NCBI GenBank assembly: GCA_046347015.1
Contig: JAXMHA010000014.1
Span: forward strand, 1 to 64,000
Reading direction: 5' to 3'
Length of the DNA: 64,000 bases
Source: Dokdonella_A sp046347015
GTDB lineage: Bacteria > Pseudomonadota > Gammaproteobacteria > Xanthomonadales > Rhodanobacteraceae
Part shown: positions 44,545 through 52,535 of the stretch, in pieces
Numbering within the stretch: position 1 is the first letter of the stretch
Layout: every line of letters starts with the position of its first letter
Notes under the pieces: model-generated
Told to the model about the DNA's origin: nothing
The model's input: the letters and a program-made list of their open reading frames with translations, nothing else
Database searches by the model: none
Translations under genes and position numbers: made by a program

Positions 44545-45837
44545 ATGGACACGGCTGCCCTCCCCGCCGCGGACGAGACCCGGGTCGCCGTCATCGGCCT
44601 CGGTTACGTCGGCTTGCCCCTCGCGGTCGGTTTCGGCCGGCAGCTGCCGACGCTCGGCTTCGACATCAACACCGCGCGTGTCGCCGAACTTGCCAGGCAT
44701 CGCGACCACACGCTCGAAGTGTCGGCCGGGGAGTTGGCGAGTTCCCGCCACTTGTCGCTGAGCGCCGAGCCGGGCGATTTGCGACTGTGCAACGTGTTCA
44801 TCGTGACGGTCCCGACGCCGATCGACGATGCCAAGCGCCCGGACCTCTCGCCCCTCGAGGCGGCCAGCCGCACGGTCGGCCGCGCGATCGGCCACGGTGG
44901 CGTCGTCGTGTTCGAATCGACGGTGTATCCGGGCGCTACCGAAGAGGTGTGCGTGCCGATCATCGAACGCGAATCCGGTCTCAAGTACAACGTCGACTTT
45001 TACGCCGGCTACAGCCCGGAACGCATCAATCCCGGCGACAAGGCGCACCGGCTCGAAACGATCCTCAAGGTCACCTCCGGATCGACTCCCGAGGTCGCCG
45101 AATTCGTCGATCGCCTGTATCGCCGCGTCGTGACGGCGGGCACCCACAAGGCCTCGAGCATCCGCGTCGCGGAAGCCGCCAAGGTCATCGAGAACACGCA
45201 GCGCGACCTCAACATCGCGCTGATCAACGAGCTGGCCCTGATTTTCCATCGTCTCGGCATCGACACCGGCGAAGTGCTGGCCGCCGCCGGCACCAAGTGG
45301 AACTTCCTGCCGTTCAAGCCCGGGCTGGTCGGCGGGCACTGCATCGGCGTCGATCCGTATTACCTCACGCACAAGGCGCAGCAGATCGGTTACCACCCGG
45401 AGGTGATCCTGTCCGGGCGGCGCATCAACGACGGCATGGGCCGGCACGTGGCCGAGCGCGTCATCAAGCTGATGCTGCAGCGGCGCATCCACGTGGCCGG
45501 CGCGAAGATCCTCGTGCTCGGCCTCGCGTTCAAGGAAAACTGCCCGGATCTGCGCAATACGCGCGTGATCGACGTGATCGACGAGTTCCGAAGCTGCCAC
45601 GCGGACGTCGATGTCTTCGATCCGTGGGTCGACGCCGGAGAAGCCCGCCACGAGTACGGACTCGACCTGATCGACAATCCCGCGCAGGGCCACTACGACG
45701 CGATCATTCTCGCCGTCGCGCACCGGCAGTTCGTGGAACTCGGAGCGGCCGGCATTCGCGCGCTCGGCAAGCCCGGCGCCATCCTGTTCGACGTGAAGCA
45801 CGCGCTGTCACGCGACGACGCCGATGATCGCCTCTGA
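44545..45837 (+). CDS. nucleotide-sugar 6-dehydrogenase (TviB/WbpA type)
   Basis: A 430-residue UDP-sugar dehydrogenase. The NAD fold starts VAVIGLGYVGLPLAVGFG; the catalytic cysteine is in GGHCIGVDPYYL (about residue 269) and the C-terminal domain has LGLAFKENCPDLRNTRV. The sequence is closest by eye to TviB/WbpO-type UDP-N-acetylhexosamine dehydrogenases rather than Ugd, so it probably makes a UDP-HexNAcA sugar. It opens the exopolysaccharide locus, overlaps or abuts the next epimerase gene, and would use UDP-GlcNAc from GlmU. Confidence 0.9.
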   Translation: MDTAALPAADETRVAVIGLGYVGLPLAVGFGRQLPTLGFDINTARVAELARHRDHTLEVSAGELASSRHLSLSAEPGDLRLCNVFIVTVPTPIDDAKRPDLSPLEAASRTVGRAIGHGGVVVFESTVYPGATEEVCVPIIERESGLKYNVDFYAGYSPERINPGDKAHRLETILKVTSGSTPEVAEFVDRLYRRVVTAGTHKASSIRVAEAAKVIENTQRDLNIALINELALIFHRLGIDTGEVLAAAGTKWNFLPFKPGLVGGHCIGVDPYYLTHKAQQIGYHPEVILSGRRINDGMGRHVAERVIKLMLQRRIHVAGAKILVLGLAFKENCPDLRNTRVIDVIDEFRSCHADVDVFDPWVDAGEARHEYGLDLIDNPAQGHYDAIILAVAHRQFVELGAAGIRALGKPGAILFDVKHALSRDDADDRL

Positions 45838-45856
45838 CCACAATCCACATCGACCG

Positions 45857-46903
45857 ATGCGCGTCCTCGTCACCGGCAGCGCCGGCTTCATCGGTGCGGC
45901 GCTGACGCAGCGCCTGCTGGCGCGGGGCGACCAGGTCCTCGGCCTCGACAACCTCAACGACTACTACGACGTCAAGCTGAAGGAAGCGCGACTCGACCGG
46001 CTGCGGCCCCAATCGGGGTTCGAGTTCGTGCGGGCCAGCGTGGAGGACCGCGCCGCCGTCGAGGCGGCGTTCACGGCCTTCAGGCCCGAACGCGTCGTCC
46101 ACCTGGCCGCACAGGCGGGGGTCCGCTACTCGCTCGAGAACCCTCACGCGTACGTCGAAGCGAATCTGGTGGGCTTCATCAACATCCTCGACGCCAGCCG
46201 GCACGGCCGCGTCGAACATCTCGTGTACGCGTCGTCGAGCTCGGTCTACGGCGCCAACCGGAAGCTGCCATTCTCGGTCCATGATCCCGTCGACCATCCG
46301 GTGAGCCTGTATGCTGCGACGAAGAAGGCCAACGAGCTGATGGCGCATACGTACAGCCACCTGTATCGCCTGCCCACCACGGGCCTCCGGTTCTTCACCG
46401 TGTACGGCCCGTGGGGCCGCCCGGACATGGCGCTGTTCCTGTTCACGCGCAAGATCCTCGCGGGCGAACCGATCGACGTATTCAATTTTGGTCATCACTC
46501 GCGTGATTTCACGTATATAGACGACATCGTGGAAGGTGTCGTCAGAACGCTGGACAGGATTCCAGGGCCGGACCCGGGCTTCGACGCACTGCGTCCCTCC
46601 CCGGCCTCCTCGGACGCGCCATACCGGGTCTACAACATCGGGCAGCATCGGCCCGTTCCGCTTTCGCGCTACATCGAAGTCCTCGAGGACGACCTCGGGA
46701 TCAAGGCGGAGCGGCGGTTGCTTCCTTTGCAGCCAGGGGACGTTCCGGACACGGCGGCGGACGTCACCGAGCTGGAACGCGACACCGGCTACCGTCCGGC
46801 AACGCCAATCGAAGTCGGAGTCCGCCGCTTCGTCGACTGGTATCGGGAGTACTACCGGATCGCTCCTGCGGCGGGCTCGCCGGCTGCGCATCTGGTCGAG
46901 TAA
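45857..46903 (+). CDS. UDP-uronate 4-epimerase-like SDR protein
   Basis: A 348-residue extended short-chain dehydrogenase/reductase. The NAD motif is VLVTGSAGFIGAAL at the very N-terminus, with the active-site S-S-S-V-Y-G and Y-x3-K (YAATKKANE). The RFFTVYGPWGRPDMALFLFT segment is typical of UDP-glucuronate 4-epimerases (CapI/WbnF group). The ATG at 45857 places the glycine motif correctly; an ATG at 45824 would overlap tviB by 14 bp. It probably epimerises the product of the preceding dehydrogenase. Confidence 0.88.
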   Translation: MRVLVTGSAGFIGAALTQRLLARGDQVLGLDNLNDYYDVKLKEARLDRLRPQSGFEFVRASVEDRAAVEAAFTAFRPERVVHLAAQAGVRYSLENPHAYVEANLVGFINILDASRHGRVEHLVYASSSSVYGANRKLPFSVHDPVDHPVSLYAATKKANELMAHTYSHLYRLPTTGLRFFTVYGPWGRPDMALFLFTRKILAGEPIDVFNFGHHSRDFTYIDDIVEGVVRTLDRIPGPDPGFDALRPSPASSDAPYRVYNIGQHRPVPLSRYIEVLEDDLGIKAERRLLPLQPGDVPDTAADVTELERDTGYRPATPIEVGVRRFVDWYREYYRIAPAAGSPAAHLVE

Positions 46904-47012
46904 ATTGCTTTCAAATCAGCATGTTGTAGACGGATTGGCGTTGGCGTCGCGGGCGAAGGCGGGTAAAAAATGTGATACGGTTCGCACTTCTGGCGGGGAT
47001 GGGAGATCGCAT

Positions 47013-47633
47013 ATGAAATTCCTTGGTCGTTGCGTGGCTTGCGTGCTGGTCGCGTTGTTGGCTGCGTGTGCATCGACGGCAATCACCACGGCGCCACCGC
47101 CGGTGAGCCCGAGCGCTCCCGCGGTCAGCGTCTACCACATCGGCGTCGATGACATGCTGCAGGTCTCGGTCTGGCACAACCCGGATCTCAGCGTCACGGT
47201 TCCCGTGCGGCCGGACGGCAAGATCTCCGTGCCGTTGGCCGGGGACATCGAGGCCGGAGGCAAGACTCCCCCCGAGGTTGCGGCCGAGATCAAGGACAAG
47301 CTCGCGTCGTACATCCGGGACCCGCAGGTCACGGTCATCCTGACCGAGCTGCGCAGCCACGAATACCTGTCACGCGTGCGCGTGACGGGGGCCGTACGCC
47401 AGCCGATCTCGGTGCCCTACCGACAGGGAATGACGGTTCTTGACGCGATCCTCGCCGCCGGTGGCACGACCGAGTTCGCCGCACCCGATCGGACCGAGCT
47501 CTATCGCAAGCAGGGCGACGGCACCAAGGCCTACGCAGTCCGTTTGGATCAAATCTTGCAGAAAGGTGATCTGGCGACGAACTACGCGGTCCACCCCGGT
47601 GATGTCATCACCGTACCCGAACGCGTGTTCTGA
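47013..47633 (+). CDS. outer-membrane polysaccharide export lipoprotein
   Basis: A 206-residue Wza-like lipoprotein. The lipobox is LLAACAS with the lipidated C19. The polysaccharide export domain follows (YHIGVDDMLQVSVWHNPDLSVTVPVRPDGKISVPL) and then SLBB repeats (VRVTGAVRQPISVPYRQGMTVLDAILAAGG). It is the short form found in XrtA-associated loci. It should form the outer-membrane exit for the polymer, together with the chain-length protein and beta-barrel downstream. Confidence 0.9.
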   Translation: MKFLGRCVACVLVALLAACASTAITTAPPPVSPSAPAVSVYHIGVDDMLQVSVWHNPDLSVTVPVRPDGKISVPLAGDIEAGGKTPPEVAAEIKDKLASYIRDPQVTVILTELRSHEYLSRVRVTGAVRQPISVPYRQGMTVLDAILAAGGTTEFAAPDRTELYRKQGDGTKAYAVRLDQILQKGDLATNYAVHPGDVITVPERVF

Positions 47634-47658
47634 GCGACCCTGACGAGTAACGGCGGCA

Positions 47659-49203
47659 ATGGCGACGGGAAGTGATCTCCTTCCACTGGCGGAACTGGCT
47701 CCGGTCATGCTCGAGGAGGGCCGGAAGCGGCTGCCCTGGCTGACCCTGCTGTTTGCGGGAATCGCCCTGCTCGCATTGGGGATCGGATTGGTTTGGCCGA
47801 AGCGGTACGTCGCTTCGACGACGATCCTCGTACAGGAAAACGACATCATCAAGCCGCTGCTCGAAGGGCGCGCGGTCCCGACCGGTGTTGCCGACCGGGC
47901 CTCGATCGCGCGCGAGGTGATCTTCAGCCGCAAGATCATGCAAGGCATCCTCGAAGCCGGCGGCTGGATGGCCAGCCACCCGACGGCCGTCCAGCAGGAC
48001 AAGCTGATCGACGAGATCCGCAGTGATACGTCGGTGCGGGCGCCGCGCCCGAACCTGATCGAAATCTCGTATGGCGATTTCGACCCCGAGCGGGCCTACC
48101 AGGTCACCAAGAAGTTCGCGGAAATGTTCATGCAGGAAAGCCTCGCGGCGAAGGAGCGTGAAAGCCGGGATGCGTTCCAGTTCATCAGCGACCAGGTCGA
48201 GGAGTACAAGAAGAAACTTTCCCAGTCGGAAGATGCCCTGAAGGCCTACCGGACGACCCACCCGGATGCCCAGCCCGGTGCCGATGCGGCGGTCAGCTCG
48301 AGCATCAGCGGACTCGGCACGCAGATTGAACAGGCGCGGCTGTCGCTGGCCGAACAGCGCTCGAAGGCGGCGTCGCTCAAGGCGCAGCTCGCAGGCGAGT
48401 CCGAAATCACTGCCGTGCAGACCCGGCAGGGCATGATCCGGGCCCAGCTCGCCGACCTGCAAGCGCAGCTCGACAAACTGCTGCTGACGTATACCGACCA
48501 GTACCCGGACGTCATCCGGACCCGGCATCAGATCCAGGACCTGCGCAACGAACTCACCTCGATCGACACCAAGGCGGCCGCCGCCAAGACCGCCGGTACG
48601 GCGCTGCCGGTCGACGGCTCGGTGGAGATCAACCCGATGTACCAGCAGTTGCGCACGCAGCTCAGCGCCACCGAAGGTGACATCGCCGCGACCGAGTCGA
48701 GGCTTGGAACGAGCCAGGCGATGCTGAAGGACGCACAGGCACGGGGCCAGCGCGTATCGGCATCCGACAGCGAGATCGCGGAACTGACCCGCGACTACGA
48801 GGTCAACCGCGACATCTACCAGGACATGTTGAAGCGGAGGGAGAACGCGCGCGTTTCGATGAACCTGGATCAGGAGAAGCGCGGCCTCACGTTCCGCATC
48901 CAGAATCCGGCCGCCCTGCCGCTGGTTCCGTCCGGCTTGCGTCTCCTCCATTTTGCATTCGGCGGTTTCCTGCTGGCACTCGCCATCCCGATCGGGCTGT
49001 TGTTCTCGATTGGCCGGTTCGACCCGCGCATCCGCTCGGTACCGCAGCTCGAACGCCTCGCCGGGCTGCCCGTGCTCGCCGTGGTGCCGGCATACCACGG
49101 CAAGGCCGATCGGAAGCGCGGCCGGCGCCGCATCGTGACCGCGATCGCCGTGTTCGTTGCCGTGGTGGCGATTTACCTGATCGTCTGGTTCGTACGCAGA
49201 TAA
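47659..49203 (+). CDS. Wzz-like polysaccharide chain-length determinant
   Basis: A 514-residue inner-membrane protein with one N-terminal helix (about residues 26-45), a large periplasmic coiled-coil domain (about 160-410), the proline-rich TM2 region FRIQNPAALPLVPSGLRLL, and two C-terminal helices. It lacks a fused tyrosine kinase. It resembles the chain-length determinant of XrtA/PEP-CTERM-type EPS loci. It begins 25 bp after the export lipoprotein. Confidence 0.9.
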   Translation: MATGSDLLPLAELAPVMLEEGRKRLPWLTLLFAGIALLALGIGLVWPKRYVASTTILVQENDIIKPLLEGRAVPTGVADRASIAREVIFSRKIMQGILEAGGWMASHPTAVQQDKLIDEIRSDTSVRAPRPNLIEISYGDFDPERAYQVTKKFAEMFMQESLAAKERESRDAFQFISDQVEEYKKKLSQSEDALKAYRTTHPDAQPGADAAVSSSISGLGTQIEQARLSLAEQRSKAASLKAQLAGESEITAVQTRQGMIRAQLADLQAQLDKLLLTYTDQYPDVIRTRHQIQDLRNELTSIDTKAAAAKTAGTALPVDGSVEINPMYQQLRTQLSATEGDIAATESRLGTSQAMLKDAQARGQRVSASDSEIAELTRDYEVNRDIYQDMLKRRENARVSMNLDQEKRGLTFRIQNPAALPLVPSGLRLLHFAFGGFLLALAIPIGLLFSIGRFDPRIRSVPQLERLAGLPVLAVVPAYHGKADRKRGRRRIVTAIAVFVAVVAIYLIVWFVRR

Positions 49204-49207
49204 GGAC

Positions 49208-49993
49208 ATGGCCGTGAGCGAACCGAATGCCACGAAGCGCGCCTCCGAGCAGGTCGCGGCCAGCCTCGAATCGACGCACAACAGCATGACCCAACGGCAC
49301 GGGGCCAGCCGGTCGCTCGCGCAGCTGACCGAAAGCCGCGCGCTCACGACCCAGCAGCTCGAGAGCCGCCACCTCATCCACGGCGCCACTTCCGTGCGCG
49401 CATCCACCGACGCATTCCGGGAGATCCGCACGCGCCTGCTCGAACTCGGCGACTCCCAGAACTTCATCACGCTGGTGGCACCCGTCAGCCGCGGCTGCGG
49501 CGCCAGCTATGTCGCGCGCAACCTCGCCGTTGCCTTCGCGTTCGACGAAGCCCGGACCGCGTTGCTGATCGACTGCGACTTCCGCGAGCCGAGCCAGCAC
49601 ACGGCGTTCGGAGTCGAACCCACCAACGGCGGCCTCATCGACTACATGGACCATCCGTCGGTCGGGATCGACAACATCCTGTACCGGACCGGCATTCCCC
49701 GGCTGCGGCTGATTCCCGCCGGGGGCGCCCGCGAAATGAGCAGCGAGTACTTCACTTCGTTCCGGATGCGCGCGTTGCTCGATTCGTTGCGCTGCCGCTA
49801 CCCGGACCGCTATCTTTTCCTCGACGCTCCCGCGGTCACGGAGTCCCCGGACGCGCGTATCGCGGCCGATCTCGCGGACTTCGTGGTGCTGGTGGCGGGT
49901 TACGGGCGCGATTCACCGAAGATGATCCACAAGGCCGCATCGAACTTTCCGCCGGCGAAACTCGCCGGCGTGGTGTTCGACAAGCTGTCCTGA
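49208..49993 (+). CDS. BY-kinase-like ATPase lacking the Walker A lysine
   Basis: A 261-residue protein of the CpsD/CapB bacterial tyrosine kinase fold. It starts four bases after the Wzz-like gene. Walker A' is preserved (TALLIDCDFREPS) and the final strand YLFLDAPAVTESPDARIAA is typical. The P-loop reads SRGCGASYVARNLA, so the lysine of the usual GxGK[ST] is an alanine, and the C-terminus has no tyrosine cluster. It therefore probably does not act as an ordinary autokinase but as a regulatory partner of the chain-length protein. Confidence 0.85.
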   Translation: MAVSEPNATKRASEQVAASLESTHNSMTQRHGASRSLAQLTESRALTTQQLESRHLIHGATSVRASTDAFREIRTRLLELGDSQNFITLVAPVSRGCGASYVARNLAVAFAFDEARTALLIDCDFREPSQHTAFGVEPTNGGLIDYMDHPSVGIDNILYRTGIPRLRLIPAGGAREMSSEYFTSFRMRALLDSLRCRYPDRYLFLDAPAVTESPDARIAADLADFVVLVAGYGRDSPKMIHKAASNFPPAKLAGVVFDKLS

Positions 49994-50092
49994 CCAGGAG
50001 CAGAGTGCGCGTCGCCGCACTCGATCCAGCCCGCGGGAAGTCGCGTGGCCGGGGTGCAGTACGACTGCAGCGTTGCAAGGGAGGAATGCCGA

Positions 50093-51424
50093 ATGCGTGT
50101 CCGTCCGTTCCGCTTCACGGTACCGGCTGCCCTGCTCGTGATGCTTGCCCACGCGGCGCTTGCCGCACCGGTCGACTACCGGATCGACATGGGCATCGAG
50201 TACAACGACAACGTCAACCTGAGTCAGGACGACCCGCTTTCCGCATGGGCCCTCCGTCCGGCGATCGGCTTTGGCTACAGCGAGCACGGTTCGACGATCC
50301 AGACCGACATCAACGGTCGCGTCGAGCACGATACCTACCTGTCGGGTCCGTTCGCGGACAAGACGTTGAGCCAGTTGACCGGCGTCTTCAACTGGAGCGC
50401 GATTCCCGAGCGGCTGAACTTTTCGGTCCTCGATACGCTGGCCGTGGCGCCAATCAACGCCCTGCAACCGAACACGCCGGTCAACCAGCAGCAGACCAAC
50501 GTGATTGGGTTCGGGCCGACCCTGCTGTTCCGGATGGGGGCGGGAGCTCGCGGCGAGGCCCAATTGAGCTACATCAACAGCTACGCCAGCAAGACCGACC
50601 AATACGACACCAGCCGCATCGCCGCCAACCTGCGCGCGATCCGTGATCTCTCGCAAACCAGCGCCGGATCGCTGAACCTCGAGTACCAGACCGTCGATTT
50701 CACGCACGAGGACAGTGCGCCGGTACCCAACTACTACCGGTACAGCGCTTTCGCCCGTTACGTGCAGAAACTCGCCAGCGTCGATTTCACCGCCGATGCC
50801 GGCTATTCGTGGCTGAAATGGCGATCGGGAAACGCAACGGACTATTCGGGTGCCTTGCTCGCCGGCAAGGTCGATTGGCGACTCGATCCGGACAACACGC
50901 TCGGGTTCGGCGTTGCTCGGCGTTACTCCGATGCCGCCGAGGGTGCACTGATCACTCCCGGCGCGACCGGAACGCCGCTGCAAAGCATCATCACGATCGG
51001 GGACGCGACCGTTACCGCCGCTCCCTATCTCGAGCACATGGCGCAGTTGACGTACACCTACACCGGGACGCGCGCGCATTTCAGCGTGTCCCCGCAATTC
51101 AGTGAACTCGACTACCTCAGCATCGGCAACGGAACCCTGCCGGCCTTCGGCGGCAACCAGATCCACCGCCGGTTCATGGCCGACTATTCGTGGCGCTTCA
51201 CGCCGGCGACGAGCATTGGCGCGACGGCAATGGGCGACATCGTCAGCTACAACGCCATCGACCGGCGCGATCGCGACACGACCATCGCTGCCTACCTCAC
51301 CCACCTGCTGTCGCCGCACTGGAGCTGGCAAGTCACGTACAGCTGGTACCGGCGCGCCAGCTCGGTTGCCAACCAAAGCGCGACCAACAACATCGTGTAC
51401 TTCGGCTTCACGTACACCCGCTGA
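50093..51424 (+). CDS. outer-membrane beta-barrel protein of the EPS locus
   Basis: A 443-residue exported protein with a signal peptide ending AHAALAA. The mature part consists of amphipathic strands such as YRIDMGIEYNDNVNLS, WALRPAIGFGYSEHG and WQVTYSWYRRASSVA, ending in the aromatic-terminated FGFTYTR. It resembles the PEP-CTERM-system-associated outer membrane protein family. A GGAGG site precedes the ATG. It probably forms the outer-membrane secretion pore or an accessory barrel for the polymer. Confidence 0.8.
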   Translation: MRVRPFRFTVPAALLVMLAHAALAAPVDYRIDMGIEYNDNVNLSQDDPLSAWALRPAIGFGYSEHGSTIQTDINGRVEHDTYLSGPFADKTLSQLTGVFNWSAIPERLNFSVLDTLAVAPINALQPNTPVNQQQTNVIGFGPTLLFRMGAGARGEAQLSYINSYASKTDQYDTSRIAANLRAIRDLSQTSAGSLNLEYQTVDFTHEDSAPVPNYYRYSAFARYVQKLASVDFTADAGYSWLKWRSGNATDYSGALLAGKVDWRLDPDNTLGFGVARRYSDAAEGALITPGATGTPLQSIITIGDATVTAAPYLEHMAQLTYTYTGTRAHFSVSPQFSELDYLSIGNGTLPAFGGNQIHRRFMADYSWRFTPATSIGATAMGDIVSYNAIDRRDRDTTIAAYLTHLLSPHWSWQVTYSWYRRASSVANQSATNNIVYFGFTYTR

Positions 51425-51439
51425 CGGACAGACCGGCGG

Positions 51440-52492
51440 ATGATCCTCCTGACCGGCGGCGCGGGTTACATCGGCAGCCACGTTGCGCTCGCGTTGCGCC
51501 AGCGCGGTGAGCCTTGCGTCGTCCTCGACAACCTGTCGACCGGATTCCGGGAGGCCGTGCTCGGTGCACCGCTGGTCGTCGGCGATACCGCCGACGGGGC
51601 GCTGGTGGCCGACACGCTGGCCCGGCACGGCGTCGATGCCGTCATGCACTTCGCGGCCCACACGGTGGTGCCCGAGTCGGTCGCCGACCCGCTGAAGTAT
51701 TACGGCAACAACACGTGCGCGACCCGTAACCTCCTCGCCGCGTGTCGTGATGCCGGCGTGCGCCATTTCGTGTTCTCCTCGACCGCGGCCGTCTACGGGA
51801 TGCCCGCCTCCGGCTGTGCGGACGAGGAGACCCCGACAGCGCCGATCAATCCGTACGGCTGGTCCAAGCTGATGAGCGAGCAGATGCTGCGCGACCTCGG
51901 CGCGGCAGCGCCGATGCGGCACGTGATCCTGCGCTATTTCAACGTCGCCGGCTGCGATTCCGGCGGCCGCATCGGACAGGCGACGCCGAATGCCACGCTG
52001 CTGATCAAGGTGGCGTGCGAGCACGCGTCGGGCAAGCGGCCGGAGCTCGCGATCTTCGGCACCGACTACCCGACGCCGGATGGCACCTGCGTTCGCGACT
52101 ACATCCACGTCGAGGACCTCGCCGATGCGCACCTCCGGGCCCTGGACCACTTGCGCGAAGGTGGTCCGTCGGCCACGTTCAACTGCGGCTACGGACACGG
52201 CTACAGCGTGCGCGAGGTGATCGACACCGTCGCGAACGTGAGCGGCCAGCGGCTCAACGTGATCGAACGCCCACGCCGCGCCGGCGATCCGCCCGAACTG
52301 ATCGCGTGCAGCGAACGCCTGCAGCAAACCCTGGGCTGGCGACCACGGCACGATAACCTGTGGGCCATCGTCGCCAGCGCCTACCGCTGGGAGTTGAAGC
52401 TGAAGGCCGCCGGGGCCGCCGCCCCGGGCGCAGCGTTCGCGCCGCCGGATCGGGTCGTGGCATCATCCCTTGCCCCGCCCGCACAGGGCTGA
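51440..52492 (+). CDS. galE: UDP-glucose 4-epimerase
   Basis: A 350-residue SDR enzyme interconverting UDP-glucose and UDP-galactose. The NAD motif is LLTGGAGYIGSHVAL, the catalytic pair is in SSTAAVYGMP and YGWSKLMSEQ, and RYFNVAGCDSGGRIG and GTDYPTPDGTCVRDYIHV are GalE signatures. It sits in the EPS operon 15 bp after the beta-barrel gene. The C-terminus has an Ala/Pro-rich extension of about 20 residues. Confidence 0.93.
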   Translation: MILLTGGAGYIGSHVALALRQRGEPCVVLDNLSTGFREAVLGAPLVVGDTADGALVADTLARHGVDAVMHFAAHTVVPESVADPLKYYGNNTCATRNLLAACRDAGVRHFVFSSTAAVYGMPASGCADEETPTAPINPYGWSKLMSEQMLRDLGAAAPMRHVILRYFNVAGCDSGGRIGQATPNATLLIKVACEHASGKRPELAIFGTDYPTPDGTCVRDYIHVEDLADAHLRALDHLREGGPSATFNCGYGHGYSVREVIDTVANVSGQRLNVIERPRRAGDPPELIACSERLQQTLGWRPRHDNLWAIVASAYRWELKLKAAGAAAPGAAFAPPDRVVASSLAPPAQG

Positions 52493-52535
52493 GCGCACGC
52501 CGGAGCCATCCGGTCCACGCGGACTCCATGATGCA

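Noticed and set aside
46904..47012. Possible promoter or JUMPStart/ops element before the export lipoprotein
   Set aside because: No ops core and no convincing -35/-10 pair could be found, though the gap is large enough for a promoter.
49913..52351. 812-codon minus-strand frame antisense to the EPS barrel and galE
   Set aside because: Despite its length it has antisense composition and no domain; the plus-strand genes are clear.
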